Shown here piece by piece: positions 1-7,331 of a stretch of 64,000 nucleotides of DNA. Numbering within the stretch: position 1 is the first letter of the stretch; each line of letters starts with the position of its first letter. Source of the stretch: Sphingomonas sp. Leaf357 (GTDB lineage: Bacteria; Pseudomonadota; Alphaproteobacteria; Sphingomonadales; Sphingomonadaceae). The stretch covers positions 1 through 64,000 of the forward strand of contig NZ_LMPM01000002.1 in the NCBI RefSeq assembly GCF_001423845.1. The letters run 5' to 3'. Under the pieces are notes generated by a model. It was not told the DNA's origin, searched no databases, and saw only the letters and a program-made list of their open reading frames with translations. Position numbers and translations under genes: made by a program.

Positions 1-72
1 CGAAGATCGGAAGGCATCGATACGGTATCGAGAAGCGGCGTGGTGCTGACGTCGGACATCGAACCGGTCTAG
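1..72 (+). CDS. 3' end of an unidentified gene
   Basis: Frame 1 is open from the window edge to a TAG at 70-72, giving 23 residues that end in SDIEPV. It is followed by a gap and then the acetyltransferase gene on the same strand. The fragment is too short to assign to a family. It could also be a chance open stretch, although the absence of another open frame here makes a real C-terminus plausible. Confidence 0.3.
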   Translation, partial: RRSEGIDTVSRSGVVLTSDIEPV

Positions 73-166
73 CCCAGCCCCAAACGCCTGTCGATTGCCC
101 TGCATCAACCTGCATCGAAACGCTCACATCTTGACGCGTCCTTCGCCGCTGGTGGACACAACAGGC

Positions 167-706
167 ATGGGCGCCTTCACCGACCGCATCGCCACCGAAG
201 CCGACATTCCGGCGATCGCCGCGCTGATGGACCGCGCGATCGATTCGCTGCAGACCGCCTTCCTCACCCCGGAGCAGATCATGGCGAGCCGGGTCAGCAT
301 GGGCCTCGACACGCAGTTGATCGCGGACGGCACCTATTTCCTGATCGAGGAAGAAGGCGCGCTCGCCGGATGCGGCGGGTGGAGCCGCCGTGCGACACTG
401 TATGGCGGCAATCACAGCGCCGCTCAGCGCGACGATCGCCTGCTCGATCCCGCGACCGAGCCGGCGCGGATCCGCGCGATGTACACCGATCCGGCCTTCA
501 CCAGGCGCGGCGTCGGCCGCCTGATCCTCGGCCTCGCCGAGAGCGACGCCCGCAACGCCGGTTTCCGGCGCGCGGCGATGATGGCGACCCTGGCGGGCGA
601 ACCGCTGTATCTCGCCTGCGGCTACGCACCGATCGAACGGGTGACGAGAATGTCGGCGGATGGCCCTGCCGTTCCCGGTGTGCGCATGGGCAAGACGCTT
701 GCATAG
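167..706 (+). CDS. GNAT-family N-acetyltransferase
   Basis: 179 residues if read from the ATG at 167; a TTG 72 bases upstream would add an N-terminus unlike the family. The chain opens with TDRIATEADIPAIAALM, the usual beta1-alpha1 start of Gcn5-related acetyltransferases. The acetyl-CoA pyrophosphate-binding signature RRGVGR lies at about residues 113-118, followed by the amphipathic helix LILGLAESDARNAG and a C-terminal ACGY segment. Such enzymes transfer an acetyl group from acetyl-CoA to an amine; the substrate cannot be read from the sequence. It is a free-standing cytosolic enzyme with no obvious operon partner. The family call is secure and the substrate unknown. Confidence 0.85.
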   Translation: MGAFTDRIATEADIPAIAALMDRAIDSLQTAFLTPEQIMASRVSMGLDTQLIADGTYFLIEEEGALAGCGGWSRRATLYGGNHSAAQRDDRLLDPATEPARIRAMYTDPAFTRRGVGRLILGLAESDARNAGFRRAAMMATLAGEPLYLACGYAPIERVTRMSADGPAVPGVRMGKTLA

Positions 707-789
707 GTTCGCGCCGAACCCGCGCTAGGTATCGTATGTTATTAACCGATATTGTTGTCGGGTTTGCCGATTGGGCAGACACACGGTCC

Positions 790-1050
790 ATGCCGCGATA
801 TTTCTTCAACATCCATAACGACACACTTACCCAGGATTACGAGGGTCGAGAATTCGCCTCGCTCGATGCGGCACGCGAATATGCCATCTCGGAAACCCGG
901 ATCCTCGCCGCCGAGTCGGTGCGAGAGTTGGGACACCTGATCCTGGATCATCGCATCGATATCCTGACCACCGGCCACGAGCGGGTCGCCACGATCAGAT
1001 TCGGCGACGTCATCAAGATCAAGCCTCACGAGATCGGCCGAAAATCCTGA
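790..1050 (+). CDS. DUF6894-like small protein
   Basis: 86 residues beginning MPRYFFNIHND and containing DYEGREFASLDAAREYA. This opening matches the small DUF6894-type proteins that are abundant in sphingomonads and other alphaproteobacteria: an aromatic 'RYFFN' strand, a short 'D..G..F..LD.A' stretch and a helix. No signal peptide or membrane segment is visible. The function of the family is unknown to me. The ATG at 790 is preferred because it gives exactly the family N-terminus, whereas the longer upstream reading frame overlaps the acetyltransferase gene out of frame. It stands alone on the plus strand. Confidence 0.7.
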   Translation: MPRYFFNIHNDTLTQDYEGREFASLDAAREYAISETRILAAESVRELGHLILDHRIDILTTGHERVATIRFGDVIKIKPHEIGRKS

Positions 1051-1132
1051 TCTCCCGCACCATCCTATGTATGCCGCACCGCATTGATGCACCCCAAGGA
1101 CGACCCGGCGATCGAAGCGTAACAGACCTCTA

Positions 1133-1309
1133 ATGGCTGACAGCGAGACCAACCGGGTGCATCTGCAGAGGCTGATCGATCGTATCGGCGAGGCGCTGAC
1201 CGCCGCCGATGCGGGCGACCAGCCATTGATCGCGGCGATGCTGTCGGACTGCCTCGAAAACGCGCAGCAGACGCTGGCGTCGCTGGGCCCCTCACCGATC
1301 CGGCCCTGA
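1133..1309 (+). CDS. small hypothetical protein (58 aa)
   Basis: The ATG at 1133 opens a 58-residue frame starting MADSETNRVHLQRLIDRIGEAL and ending SPIRP. Most of it would form two amphipathic helices with an alternating Leu/Ile/Ala pattern; there is no signal peptide. It fills the gap between the DUF6894-like gene and the convergent zur gene. No family is recognised. Regular codon use and lack of overlap with other genes favour a real gene, but nothing else proves it. Confidence 0.45.
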   Translation: MADSETNRVHLQRLIDRIGEALTAADAGDQPLIAAMLSDCLENAQQTLASLGPSPIRP

Positions 1310-1323
1310 TCCCGACGGAGACG

Positions 1324-1794
1324 TCAGTTCGGCGCGTCGCATTCCGCGCAGGTGCCGCGCACCTCGATCACCGGACGGATCGGCGAGAAGCCGGTCGCCT
1401 CCGCCGCCGATCGCACGCCCCTGGTGATGACGTCGTCGTCCAGATGCACCGTATTGCCGCACGAATCGCACACCAGGAAGATGCAGTCGTGCAGGCAATC
1501 CGGATGCGCGTTGGCGACATAGGCGTTGGCGCTTTCCACCTTGCGGGCGAGATTCGAGGCCACGAACAGGTCGAGAATGCGGTATACGCTGTTGGCGGCG
1601 ACGCGGCGCCCCTCCGACTTAGACACCGCCTCGGCGATGTCATACGCGGAAGCCGGCTTGTCGAACCCGGCCAGCGCCTTGAAGATCTGAGCGCGCATCG
1701 CAGTCCATTGCTCGCCGGATTTCTCCAGCGTCGCTTGTGCTGCGGTGGCCAGATCGGGCCCCTGCGGTTCGTGGTGATGATGATGCGCGGCCAT
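1324..1794 (-). CDS. zur: Fur-family regulator, probably Zur
   Basis: 156 residues, normal for the Fur/Zur/PerR family. A winged-helix DNA-binding domain spans about residues 30-90 (TAMRAQIFKAL through VYRILDLF), followed by the dimerisation and metal domain. Structural zinc Cys pairs are visible as CDSC at 109-112 and CAEC at 149-152, with an HPDCLHDC segment just before the first pair. A run of five histidines at residues 4-8 may help sense zinc. Zur represses zinc-uptake genes when zinc is sufficient. The gene lies 59 bases downstream of the MerC-like gene on the same strand, so the two are probably co-transcribed and autoregulated. Zur rather than Fur is inferred from the layout and the candidate operator. 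Confidence 0.8.
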   Translation of the reverse strand: MAAHHHHHEPQGPDLATAAQATLEKSGEQWTAMRAQIFKALAGFDKPASAYDIAEAVSKSEGRRVAANSVYRILDLFVASNLARKVESANAYVANAHPDCLHDCIFLVCDSCGNTVHLDDDVITRGVRSAAEATGFSPIRPVIEVRGTCAECDAPN

Positions 1795-1853
1795 GACGGG
1801 AACGTAAGCCTTCGGGAGCGCCGCGGCAAGTTGCCCACGGCGCGGTTCGTCGT

Positions 1854-2246
1854 TCAGTTCACCGCGCGACGGTTCAGATCGTGGCCCAAGGCGAGCAAAC
1901 CGACACCCACAAGCGTCCAGATCGTCTCATTGCCCGAACTGTCGTGCGGCAGGCTCATCGCGCCGGCCATGATGCCGAGGCCCAGCGCGCCGACCGCCGC
2001 CGGCATCATATAACCGTGCTGCACGATGCCGCGCCCGAGCGCCAGAATGCCGAACCCGATCGCGATCGTCAGCCCGACTTCATGAAATAAGGGATTGAGC
2101 AGCAACCCGCCCGCCGTCGACAACAGCGCCAGCAGGACCGCGCTGGTCAGGCAATGCACCATGCACAGCCCGGAGAGCCCGATCGCCAGGCGATCGGCAT
2201 GCGACTCGATCCACTCGAGATAGCGGGGATGGGCATGGGACGACAT
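1854..2246 (-). CDS. MerC-domain inner-membrane protein
   Basis: 130 residues with about four hydrophobic segments (roughly 22-45, 50-75, 80-97 and 105-125). The first holds a CMVHC motif (Cys28 and Cys32), the hallmark of MerC-type metal transporters. MerC proteins of mercury-resistance operons import mercuric ion, but no merA, merT, merP or merR is present here. Instead the gene is first in an apparent operon with zur and lies just downstream of a Zur-box-like sequence, suggesting zinc transport or handling. The N-terminus carries HAHPRYLEWIESHADR, a His-containing lead-in. The family call is good; the zinc role is inference. Confidence 0.75.
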   Translation of the reverse strand: MSSHAHPRYLEWIESHADRLAIGLSGLCMVHCLTSAVLLALLSTAGGLLLNPLFHEVGLTIAIGFGILALGRGIVQHGYMMPAAVGALGLGIMAGAMSLPHDSSGNETIWTLVGVGLLALGHDLNRRAVN

Positions 2247-2272
2247 CGTGCGGCGAATATGGCACGCGACCT

Positions 2273-2295
2273 GCGAAGTTACAATATATCATTTG
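2273..2295. promoter_or_regulatory. candidate Zur box
   Basis: The core GTTACAATATATC at 2278-2290 matches the alphaproteobacterial Zur palindrome GTTATANTATAAC with two mismatches, and the right flank ATTTG resembles the usual ATTTC. It lies 31 bases upstream of the MerC-like start, in the position expected for a repressor operator of the merC-zur operon. The consensus is recalled from work on rhizobial and related Zur regulators. No binding evidence is available. Confidence 0.45.
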
Positions 2296-2545
2296 AAAAC
2301 GGATTTTCGTTAGGCGCGCGATATCGAGCAGGCTCATCCCCATCTCCGCCCGGCGATGTCGGCAACCGAAGTTCACACAAAGTCACGCGAAACCGCCCAC
2401 CGCGACGAACTCGACGTCGGAGATTTCGAAACTGGCGAGCGCTGCGGTCATACGCCCGATACGACCAGCGGATCTCCAACATTTCCAGCGAATAGCGCCT
2501 ATCGACGATCATGGACGGGCTGGCGGCGCTCAAGTAAGCGGCATC

Positions 2546-3580
2546 ATGCTTCAGGCTTCCACCGACTCCCCCGCCCGCCCGCGCGCACTCTCCAACTGGC
2601 TGTTCGTCGTCGCGGCGCTGATCGTGCTGATCGTGGTCGTCGGCGGGATCACCCGCCTGACTGAATCCGGCCTGTCGATCACCGACTGGAAACCGATCAC
2701 CGGGATCGTACCACCGCTTACCGATGCGCAGTGGCAGGCCGAGTTCGCCAATTACCGCAAGATCCCACAATATACCGAGTTGAATGCCGGAATGGGGCTG
2801 GCCGGATTCAAGGCGATCTTCTTCTGGGAATATCTGCACCGCTTCCTCGGGCGATTCATCGGCATGGCCTTCCTGTTGCCGCTGATCTGGTTCGCGGTGC
2901 GGCGGCGGATCCCGCGCGGTTATGCGCCGCGACTGGTCGCATTGTTCTCGCTGATCCTGCTGCAAGGAACGCTCGGCTGGCTGATGGTCCGTTCGGGACT
3001 GACCGATCGCACCGCGGTCGCGCCCGGCTGGCTCGCGACGCACCTGTTGACCGCCCTGTTCACGCTGGCGGGCATGGTGTGGACCGCGCTCGACCTGCGC
3101 GCGCTGGCGCGAGGAGAGACGCGGACGGCGCGGCTGACCGCGCTGACGATTCTGATCGGCATCGTGCTGTTCGTACAGATCCTCTACGGCGCGCTGATGG
3201 CCGGGCTGCGCGCCGGACTCGTGGCGCACGACTGGCCGCTGATGAACGGCGCGCTCTTCCCCGGCGCGAGCAACAGCGGTGAATCGATCGGGACGCTGCT
3301 GTTCGGCGATCCGGCGATCGTCCATTTCATCCATCGCTGGTGGGCCTGGATCGCCTTCGCTGCCCTTATCGTGCTGGCGCGCGCGGTGAAGCGTGCCGGG
3401 CAACGCCCCGCCGCGATCGCCATCCACGCCGCGCTCGGGCTGCAGATCCTGCTCGGCATCGCCACCGTGATGAGCGACGTTAACATCACGCTCGCCGCAC
3501 TCCACCAGCTGGTCGGCGCGCTGTTGCTGATCGCCGCCGTGTGGGGCGCGCATGCGATCGGGCAGTCGCGCCGCGCCTGA
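2546..3580 (+). CDS. ctaA: heme A synthase, COX15/CtaA family
   Basis: 344 residues with eight predicted membrane helices, the usual size of the proteobacterial type. It oxidises the C8 methyl group of heme O to give heme A for aa3-type cytochrome oxidase. The signature VVVGGITRLTESGLSITDWKP sits at the end of helix 1. Conserved heme-ligand histidines are visible in EYLHRFLGR, in ATHLL, in FIHRWWAW and in ALHQLVGALL. Other cox genes are not in the window. The gene is monocistronic here, with a repeat-rich gap downstream. The start at 2546 gives a short cytoplasmic lead before helix 1. Confidence 0.95.
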   Translation: MLQASTDSPARPRALSNWLFVVAALIVLIVVVGGITRLTESGLSITDWKPITGIVPPLTDAQWQAEFANYRKIPQYTELNAGMGLAGFKAIFFWEYLHRFLGRFIGMAFLLPLIWFAVRRRIPRGYAPRLVALFSLILLQGTLGWLMVRSGLTDRTAVAPGWLATHLLTALFTLAGMVWTALDLRALARGETRTARLTALTILIGIVLFVQILYGALMAGLRAGLVAHDWPLMNGALFPGASNSGESIGTLLFGDPAIVHFIHRWWAWIAFAALIVLARAVKRAGQRPAAIAIHAALGLQILLGIATVMSDVNITLAALHQLVGALLLIAAVWGAHAIGQSRRA

Positions 3581-3686
3581 TACCAGCGCCGATCGACCTG
3601 CGGTATTCCGGCAGCTTTAAAGCGTGATAACCTCTTGCGGGATTTCAACCGTCCGTTCTTTTCGAGCGCGGTTACACAAAAAAAGC

Positions 3687-3792
3687 CGTCACCCCGGACT
3701 GGTTCCGGGGTCCACCAAGCGGCTTTCGACATGATTGTTGCAGACCGCCACGCTGGCGGCACGGTGGACCCCGGAACAAGTCCGGGGTGACG
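3687..3792. repeat. palindromic repeat, family A
   Basis: Two 30-base arms (3687-3716 and 3763-3792) starting CGTCACCCCGGACT are inverted copies with one mismatch, separated by 46 bases. The same unit recurs at 9497-9604 and, in diverged form, at 27277-27384, 47044-47128, 56503-56596 and 61005-61085. The transcript would fold into a long hairpin. It lies in the 393-base gap between ctaA and rplM, which otherwise holds only a palindrome and the rplM promoter region. Confidence 0.85.
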
Positions 3793-3848
3793 AGGGTCGG
3801 AAGCTTAAACGTATCGGAAGAATGACCGCCAGTCCGTCGCAAGGTTAT

Positions 3849-3862
3849 GGTATCATGATACC
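3849..3862. promoter_or_regulatory. perfect 14-bp palindrome
   Basis: GGTATCATGATACC is a perfect palindrome 23 bases upstream of the presumed -35 box of rplM. It has the size and symmetry of a dimeric repressor or activator site. No regulator can be named from the sequence. Confidence 0.35.
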
Positions 3863-3884
3863 CGTCAGGAAACCCGCGCAAAGC

Positions 3885-3913
3885 TTGACTTCGCGCACCC
3901 TTCCGATCATTAG
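3885..3913 (+). promoter_or_regulatory. putative rplM-rpsI promoter
   Basis: TTGACT at 3885-3890 and CATTAG at 3908-3913 are separated by 17 bases, the spacing of a housekeeping sigma-70-type promoter. The expected start would be about 50 bases upstream of the rplM ATG. The -35 match is good and the -10 match is weak. Confidence 0.4.
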
Positions 3914-3973
3914 GCCCACATTCGCGCTGTCGGGAAACCGGCGGCGCGTTCTGTTTAACCTGGAAGGTCTGCC

Positions 3974-4453
3974 ATGAAGGCGCTGATGAAGACCACCAAG
4001 TCGGTCAAGCCGTACGAGGTGGAGAAGAAATGGCATATTATCGATGCCGACGGTCTGGTCGTCGGCCGCATGGCGTCGATCGTCGCCAACGTCCTGCGCG
4101 GCAAGCACAAGCCGAGCTTCACCCCGCACGTCGATTGCGGTGACAATGTCATCATCATCAACGCCGACAAGGTGAAGTTCACGGGCAACAAGCTCAAGGA
4201 CAAGATCTATTACCGCCACACCGGCTATGCCGGCGGCATCAAGGGCGTTCCGGCCGGCAAGATCCTCGAGGGTCGCTTCCCGGAGCGGATCATCGAAAAG
4301 GCGATCGAGCGCATGATCCCGCGCGGTCCGCTCGGCCGTGAGCAGATGCGCAACCTGCGCGTCTTCGCCGGCAGCGAACATCCGCACGCCGCTCAGGACC
4401 CGCAGGTCCTCGACATCGGCAGCATGAACCGCAAGAACAAGGTGGGCGCATAA
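3974..4453 (+). CDS. rplM: 50S ribosomal protein L13
   Basis: 159 residues, slightly longer than the roughly 142 of E. coli owing to short extensions at both ends. It contains the family stretches [27 protein letters not shown] and [17 protein letters not shown]13 binds 23S rRNA early in large-subunit assembly. A ribosome-binding GGAAGG precedes the ATG. It overlaps rpsI by one base (TAATG), the conserved L13-S9 operon arrangement, so the two proteins are translationally coupled. Confidence 0.97.
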   Translation: MKALMKTTKSVKPYEVEKKWHIIDADGLVVGRMASIVANVLRGKHKPSFTPHVDCGDNVIIINADKVKFTGNKLKDKIYYRHTGYAGGIKGVPAGKILEGRFPERIIEKAIERMIPRGPLGREQMRNLRVFAGSEHPHAAQDPQVLDIGSMNRKNKVGA

Positions 4454-5013
4454 TGTCCGACAACCGCCAGTCGCTTTCCGATCTCGCCGGCCTGACCGGC
4501 CAGGCTCCGGCCACCTCGAACAACGGCCAGGGCAGCACGCCCGTCCTCGCCGGTGACGAATACGCACCCGCCGCTCCGGTGGTCGAGCGCGAGCCGATGC
4601 CGCTGCGCGAGCAGATCCTCGACAAGCAGGGTCGCGCTTATGCCACCGGTCGACGCAAGGACGCGGTTGCCCGCGTGTGGATCAAGCCCGGCACCGGCAA
4701 GATCACGATCAACGGTCGCGACCAGGAGGTGTATTTCGCACGTCCGACGCTGCGCCTGGTGATCAACCAGGTGTTCGGCGTGACCGAGCGCGAAGGCGCG
4801 TACGACGTCAACTGCACCGTCAAGGGCGGTGGCCTTTCGGGCCAGGCCGGCGCGGTCAAGCATGGCATCAGCCAGGCGATCACCAAGTACGAGCCGATCC
4901 TGCGCGCACCGGTGAAGGCGGCAGGCTTCCTGACCCGCGACAGCCGCACCGTCGAGCGCAAGAAGTACGGCAAGGCCAAGGCCCGCAAGAGCTTCCAGTT
5001 CTCGAAGCGCTAA
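4453..5013 (+). CDS. rpsI: 30S ribosomal protein S9
   Basis: 186 residues. The conserved S9 core starts at about residue 58 ([20 protein letters not shown]) and ends in the typical basic tail RKSFQFSKR, whose last residues reach the P-site tRNA in bacterial ribosomes. The first 55 or so residues, rich in Ala, Pro, Gln and Ser, are an extra N-terminal extension not found in E. coli S9; similar extensions are known in sphingomonads. The start is fixed by one-base overlap with the rplM stop. A strong terminator follows at 5042. Confidence 0.97.
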   Translation: MSDNRQSLSDLAGLTGQAPATSNNGQGSTPVLAGDEYAPAAPVVEREPMPLREQILDKQGRAYATGRRKDAVARVWIKPGTGKITINGRDQEVYFARPTLRLVINQVFGVTEREGAYDVNCTVKGGGLSGQAGAVKHGISQAITKYEPILRAPVKAAGFLTRDSRTVERKKYGKAKARKSFQFSKR

Positions 5014-5041
5014 GCTTCCTTGGGTTTACCCAATCGCGAAG

Positions 5042-5070
5042 GGGCGGTCCGGCAACGGGCCGCCCTTTTT
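5042..5070 (+). terminator. rho-independent terminator of rplM-rpsI
   Basis: A nine-base-pair stem GGGCGGTCC / GGGCCGCCC (one G-U pair) with a six-base loop is followed by TTTTT, 28 bases after the rpsI stop. Confidence 0.9.
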
Positions 5071-5095
5071 CGGTCTGGGCATCGCCGGCCGTGCG

Positions 5096-5464
5096 TCACT
5101 CGCCGCGATCCCGTCGCCAGGTCTGCGATTGGCAGAACATCAGCACGCATCCGCGCACGTCCAGCGTGCGGCCATCCGCCGTCGCGATGAACGAGCGATA
5201 GGTCCGCCCGCTGCGCGGATCATAGACCTGTCCGCGCCACCGCGCGCCATCCGCCACGAAGCCGGCAAGGATGACCACGCTATCCGCACGGCGATGGCGC
5301 AGGCGCGGGTCGGGATTGTTGACGTCGGTTTCCGCCGCACCGGGATCGCGGCGGAGGATCCGGGCGATGCGGCCGCACAGGCCGCCGCCGCACGGGCCGA
5401 TCGCGATGATCGCCGCGCCATCCTGCGTGATCCAGCGGCCGACCGGCGACGGCGCGCCCGGCAT
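5096..5464 (-). CDS. DUF2147 protein with stop codon in its signal peptide
   Basis: The 122-residue frame carries the DUF2147 features: VGRWITQDGAAIIAIGPCGGGLCGRI, then a GQVYDPRSGRTYRS strand pair and a C-terminal VRGCVLMFCQSQTW. Proteins of this family are normally exported. Upstream in the same frame an ATG at 5521 encodes MRSGAAAALAMTLA, then TGA (5477-5479), then SATAM and the mature part. A signal peptide is therefore interrupted by one nonsense codon at position 15. As it stands, only the form without signal, from the ATG at 5464, can be translated, so the gene is probably inactive or makes a mislocalised protein. It follows the P450 gene on the same strand. Function of the family is unknown. 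Confidence 0.7.
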   Translation of the reverse strand: MPGAPSPVGRWITQDGAAIIAIGPCGGGLCGRIARILRRDPGAAETDVNNPDPRLRHRRADSVVILAGFVADGARWRGQVYDPRSGRTYRSFIATADGRTLDVRGCVLMFCQSQTWRRDRGE

Positions 5465-5541
5465 CGCCGTTGCCGATCAGGCGAGCGTCATCGCCAGCGC
5501 CGCCGCCGCGCCGCTGCGCATCAGCCGATTACGTATCGCGA

Positions 5542-6726
5542 TCACGACGCCGTACCGCAGGCCAGCGTCGCGCCGCGCAATTCATAGCCCGCGATCAACG
5601 CGTTCCATCCGATATCGGGTGCCCGCTCAAGTCGCAGGTTCGGCACGCGCAGCAGCCGATCGAGGAAGATCGCGCTTTCCTGCAACGCGACCTGAGCGCC
5701 CGGGCAACGATGCTCGCCATCGCCGAACGCCATGCCCGCGCCGCCGACCTTGCCGGCGATCGCACGGTCGGGATCGATCGCATGCGGACAGCGGCCGACG
5801 ACGGCCTCGTCCGCATTGCTCGCGCGGATATCGATCCCGATCACCTCGCCCTTGCCGCGGGCGGCTTCATCGGCACCGAGGCGCCGATAGAGCATGCCGA
5901 CGACCGGTTCGAGCCGCAGGATCTCCTCGAGCAATGCGATCCTGCCCGGCTCATCCGTGCTCAGGAAACGCTGCCGCAGATCGTCGCGATCGAGCAGATG
6001 CCAGCCGGCCATGGTGATGAATTCGCGCGTGGTGATCATGCCCGCCGCGCCGTACGTCAGGCACTCGGTCAGGATCTGGCGGTCGTTATACCCTTCAGCG
6101 AGCAGGTGGGAGACGACGTCCTCGCGCGGCGCGCGGCGGCGGGCGCGGATCGCCGGCTTCACGTCGCGGTAGAAGACGTTCATCGCGCGCGCCTGACCAC
6201 GCAGATAGCCCATCAGCCGGGCCGGCCAGCTCGTCTGGTCCTGCATGCCGCCGGCCAGCCGTTCCAGACGCGTCGCCATGCCGGCGGGATCGCTGTCGGT
6301 CAGCCCGACGATCTCGGCGGCGACCGTCACCGCCAGCTCCAGCGACAGCGTGTCGAGATCGGCGCGGCCGTCGCGGACCAGCCGGTCGACCAGCAGATCG
6401 GTGGTCTGTTCCATCAGCGCGCGATACTCCGCCGTGACGATCCGTGGCGCGAAGAAGCGCGCGGTCGCGCTTCGTTGGCGGCGATGCGCGGCACCGCTGA
6501 GATACAGGACCGGTGCCCGCATCGTACCGAAGCGCGTGACGAGATCCGCGAGGAACCCCGCCTGCCGCGCCGTCGGATCGCGCAAGATCCGGCGTGCCTC
6601 GGCGAAATCCGCGCCGATCATGCGGGCCGCCACCATGCCGCCTCGCCTCGCGATGCCGGCGGACTTGCGCGCATCGGTGTCGGCAAGATGCGGGCAGGAT
6701 TGGACCGATCGCCGTGGTTGGGCCAT
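5542..6726 (-). CDS. cytochrome P450
   Basis: 394 residues, the normal size of a soluble bacterial P450. The heme-binding loop FGDGEHRCPG lies at 334-343 with the axial Cys at 341, the ExxR helix appears as EEILRLE, and the I-helix oxygen-activation segment as AGMITT. The substrate is unknown. No ferredoxin or reductase gene is adjacent, so it must borrow redox partners. It is transcribed divergently from a TetR regulator across a 35-base gap that holds an inverted repeat, suggesting induction by its substrate through relief of repression. Confidence 0.93.
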   Translation of the reverse strand: MAQPRRSVQSCPHLADTDARKSAGIARRGGMVAARMIGADFAEARRILRDPTARQAGFLADLVTRFGTMRAPVLYLSGAAHRRQRSATARFFAPRIVTAEYRALMEQTTDLLVDRLVRDGRADLDTLSLELAVTVAAEIVGLTDSDPAGMATRLERLAGGMQDQTSWPARLMGYLRGQARAMNVFYRDVKPAIRARRRAPREDVVSHLLAEGYNDRQILTECLTYGAAGMITTREFITMAGWHLLDRDDLRQRFLSTDEPGRIALLEEILRLEPVVGMLYRRLGADEAARGKGEVIGIDIRASNADEAVVGRCPHAIDPDRAIAGKVGGAGMAFGDGEHRCPGAQVALQESAIFLDRLLRVPNLRLERAPDIGWNALIAGYELRGATLACGTAS

Positions 6727-6739
6727 GATAGCCTCCAGT

Positions 6740-6760
6740 TATGATATACAGTGGATCATA
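6740..6760. promoter_or_regulatory. operator between P450 and TetR genes
   Basis: The inverted repeat TATGAT / ATCATA has its arms separated by nine bases and fills almost the whole gap between the divergent starts at 6726 and 6762. This is the expected place for a TetR dimer that controls both genes. The half-sites are short, so the match is suggestive only. Confidence 0.5.
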
Positions 6761-6761
6761 A

Positions 6762-7325
6762 ATGCGTATCGCGGCGAAAAGTTCAAGGGAAGATGCGCGA
6801 ATCGGCAGAACGCGAGAGGCGCTGCAGACGGCGTTGATCGAGCTGATCGGGGCGGAGCCGTTCGAAACGCTGACCGTGACGGCGATCACGCAGCGCGCGA
6901 ATATCGGCTATGCGACGTTCTTCCGGCACTATCCGGACCCGCAGGCGCTGCTGGCGGAGATTGCGGGCGGGTTGATCGACGAACTGATCGTGGCGATCGC
7001 GCCGCTGGCACTGGCGCAGGACAGTCGCGGCATGGCGCAGGTGCTGACGGCGTTCGTCGAGGACCGCCGCCGCCTGTGTCACGCGCTGCTGATCGGCGCG
7101 GGCGATGCGATGCGGCGCGAGATCACCGCGCGGGCGCTGGCGGCGGCGCGGATGACCGACGCGGCCACGCCCGCCGGGCTGCCGCGCGACCTAGCGCTGA
7201 TCCACGGCGTCGGCGCGACCCTGACGATCCTGGCGTGGTGGCTCGGCCATGAGGAGGCCGAGATCGACATGGTCGCGATCCTGGAGCGTCTGGTGTTCGA
7301 ACCGCTCAGCCGGACGATGCGCTGA
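6762..7325 (+). CDS. TetR-family transcriptional regulator
   Basis: 187 residues. The N-terminal helix-turn-helix spans about 15-60, with the family pattern ALQTALIELIGAEPFETLTVTAITQRANIGYATFFRHYPD. The remaining helices would form the ligand-binding and dimer domain. It lies divergent to the P450 gene, so it probably represses it and itself. The ATG begins only two bases after the inverted repeat, leaving no room for a ribosome-binding site if transcription starts near the operator; the messenger may be leaderless or the real start may lie slightly downstream. The inducing ligand is unknown. Confidence 0.88.
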   Translation: MRIAAKSSREDARIGRTREALQTALIELIGAEPFETLTVTAITQRANIGYATFFRHYPDPQALLAEIAGGLIDELIVAIAPLALAQDSRGMAQVLTAFVEDRRRLCHALLIGAGDAMRREITARALAAARMTDAATPAGLPRDLALIHGVGATLTILAWWLGHEEAEIDMVAILERLVFEPLSRTMR

Positions 7326-7331
7326 ACGGCG

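Noticed and set aside
1770..1782. Five-histidine run near the Zur N-terminus taken as a cloning tag
   Set aside because: It lies in natural sequence next to the metal regulator's start, with no vector sequence around it; His-rich ends are common in metal proteins.
1854..2246. Mercury-resistance operon
   Set aside because: Only a MerC-like protein is present; merR, merT, merP and merA are absent.
2279..3553. Minus-strand frame of 424 codons over ctaA
   Set aside because: Antisense to a clear heme A synthase; the product is Gln/Arg-rich with no motif. The segment 2296-2545 was also read on both strands and shows no recognisable gene.
5470..6744. Plus-strand frame of 424 codons over the P450 gene
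   Set aside because: Mirror frame of a P450 with intact heme-binding and ExxR motifs.
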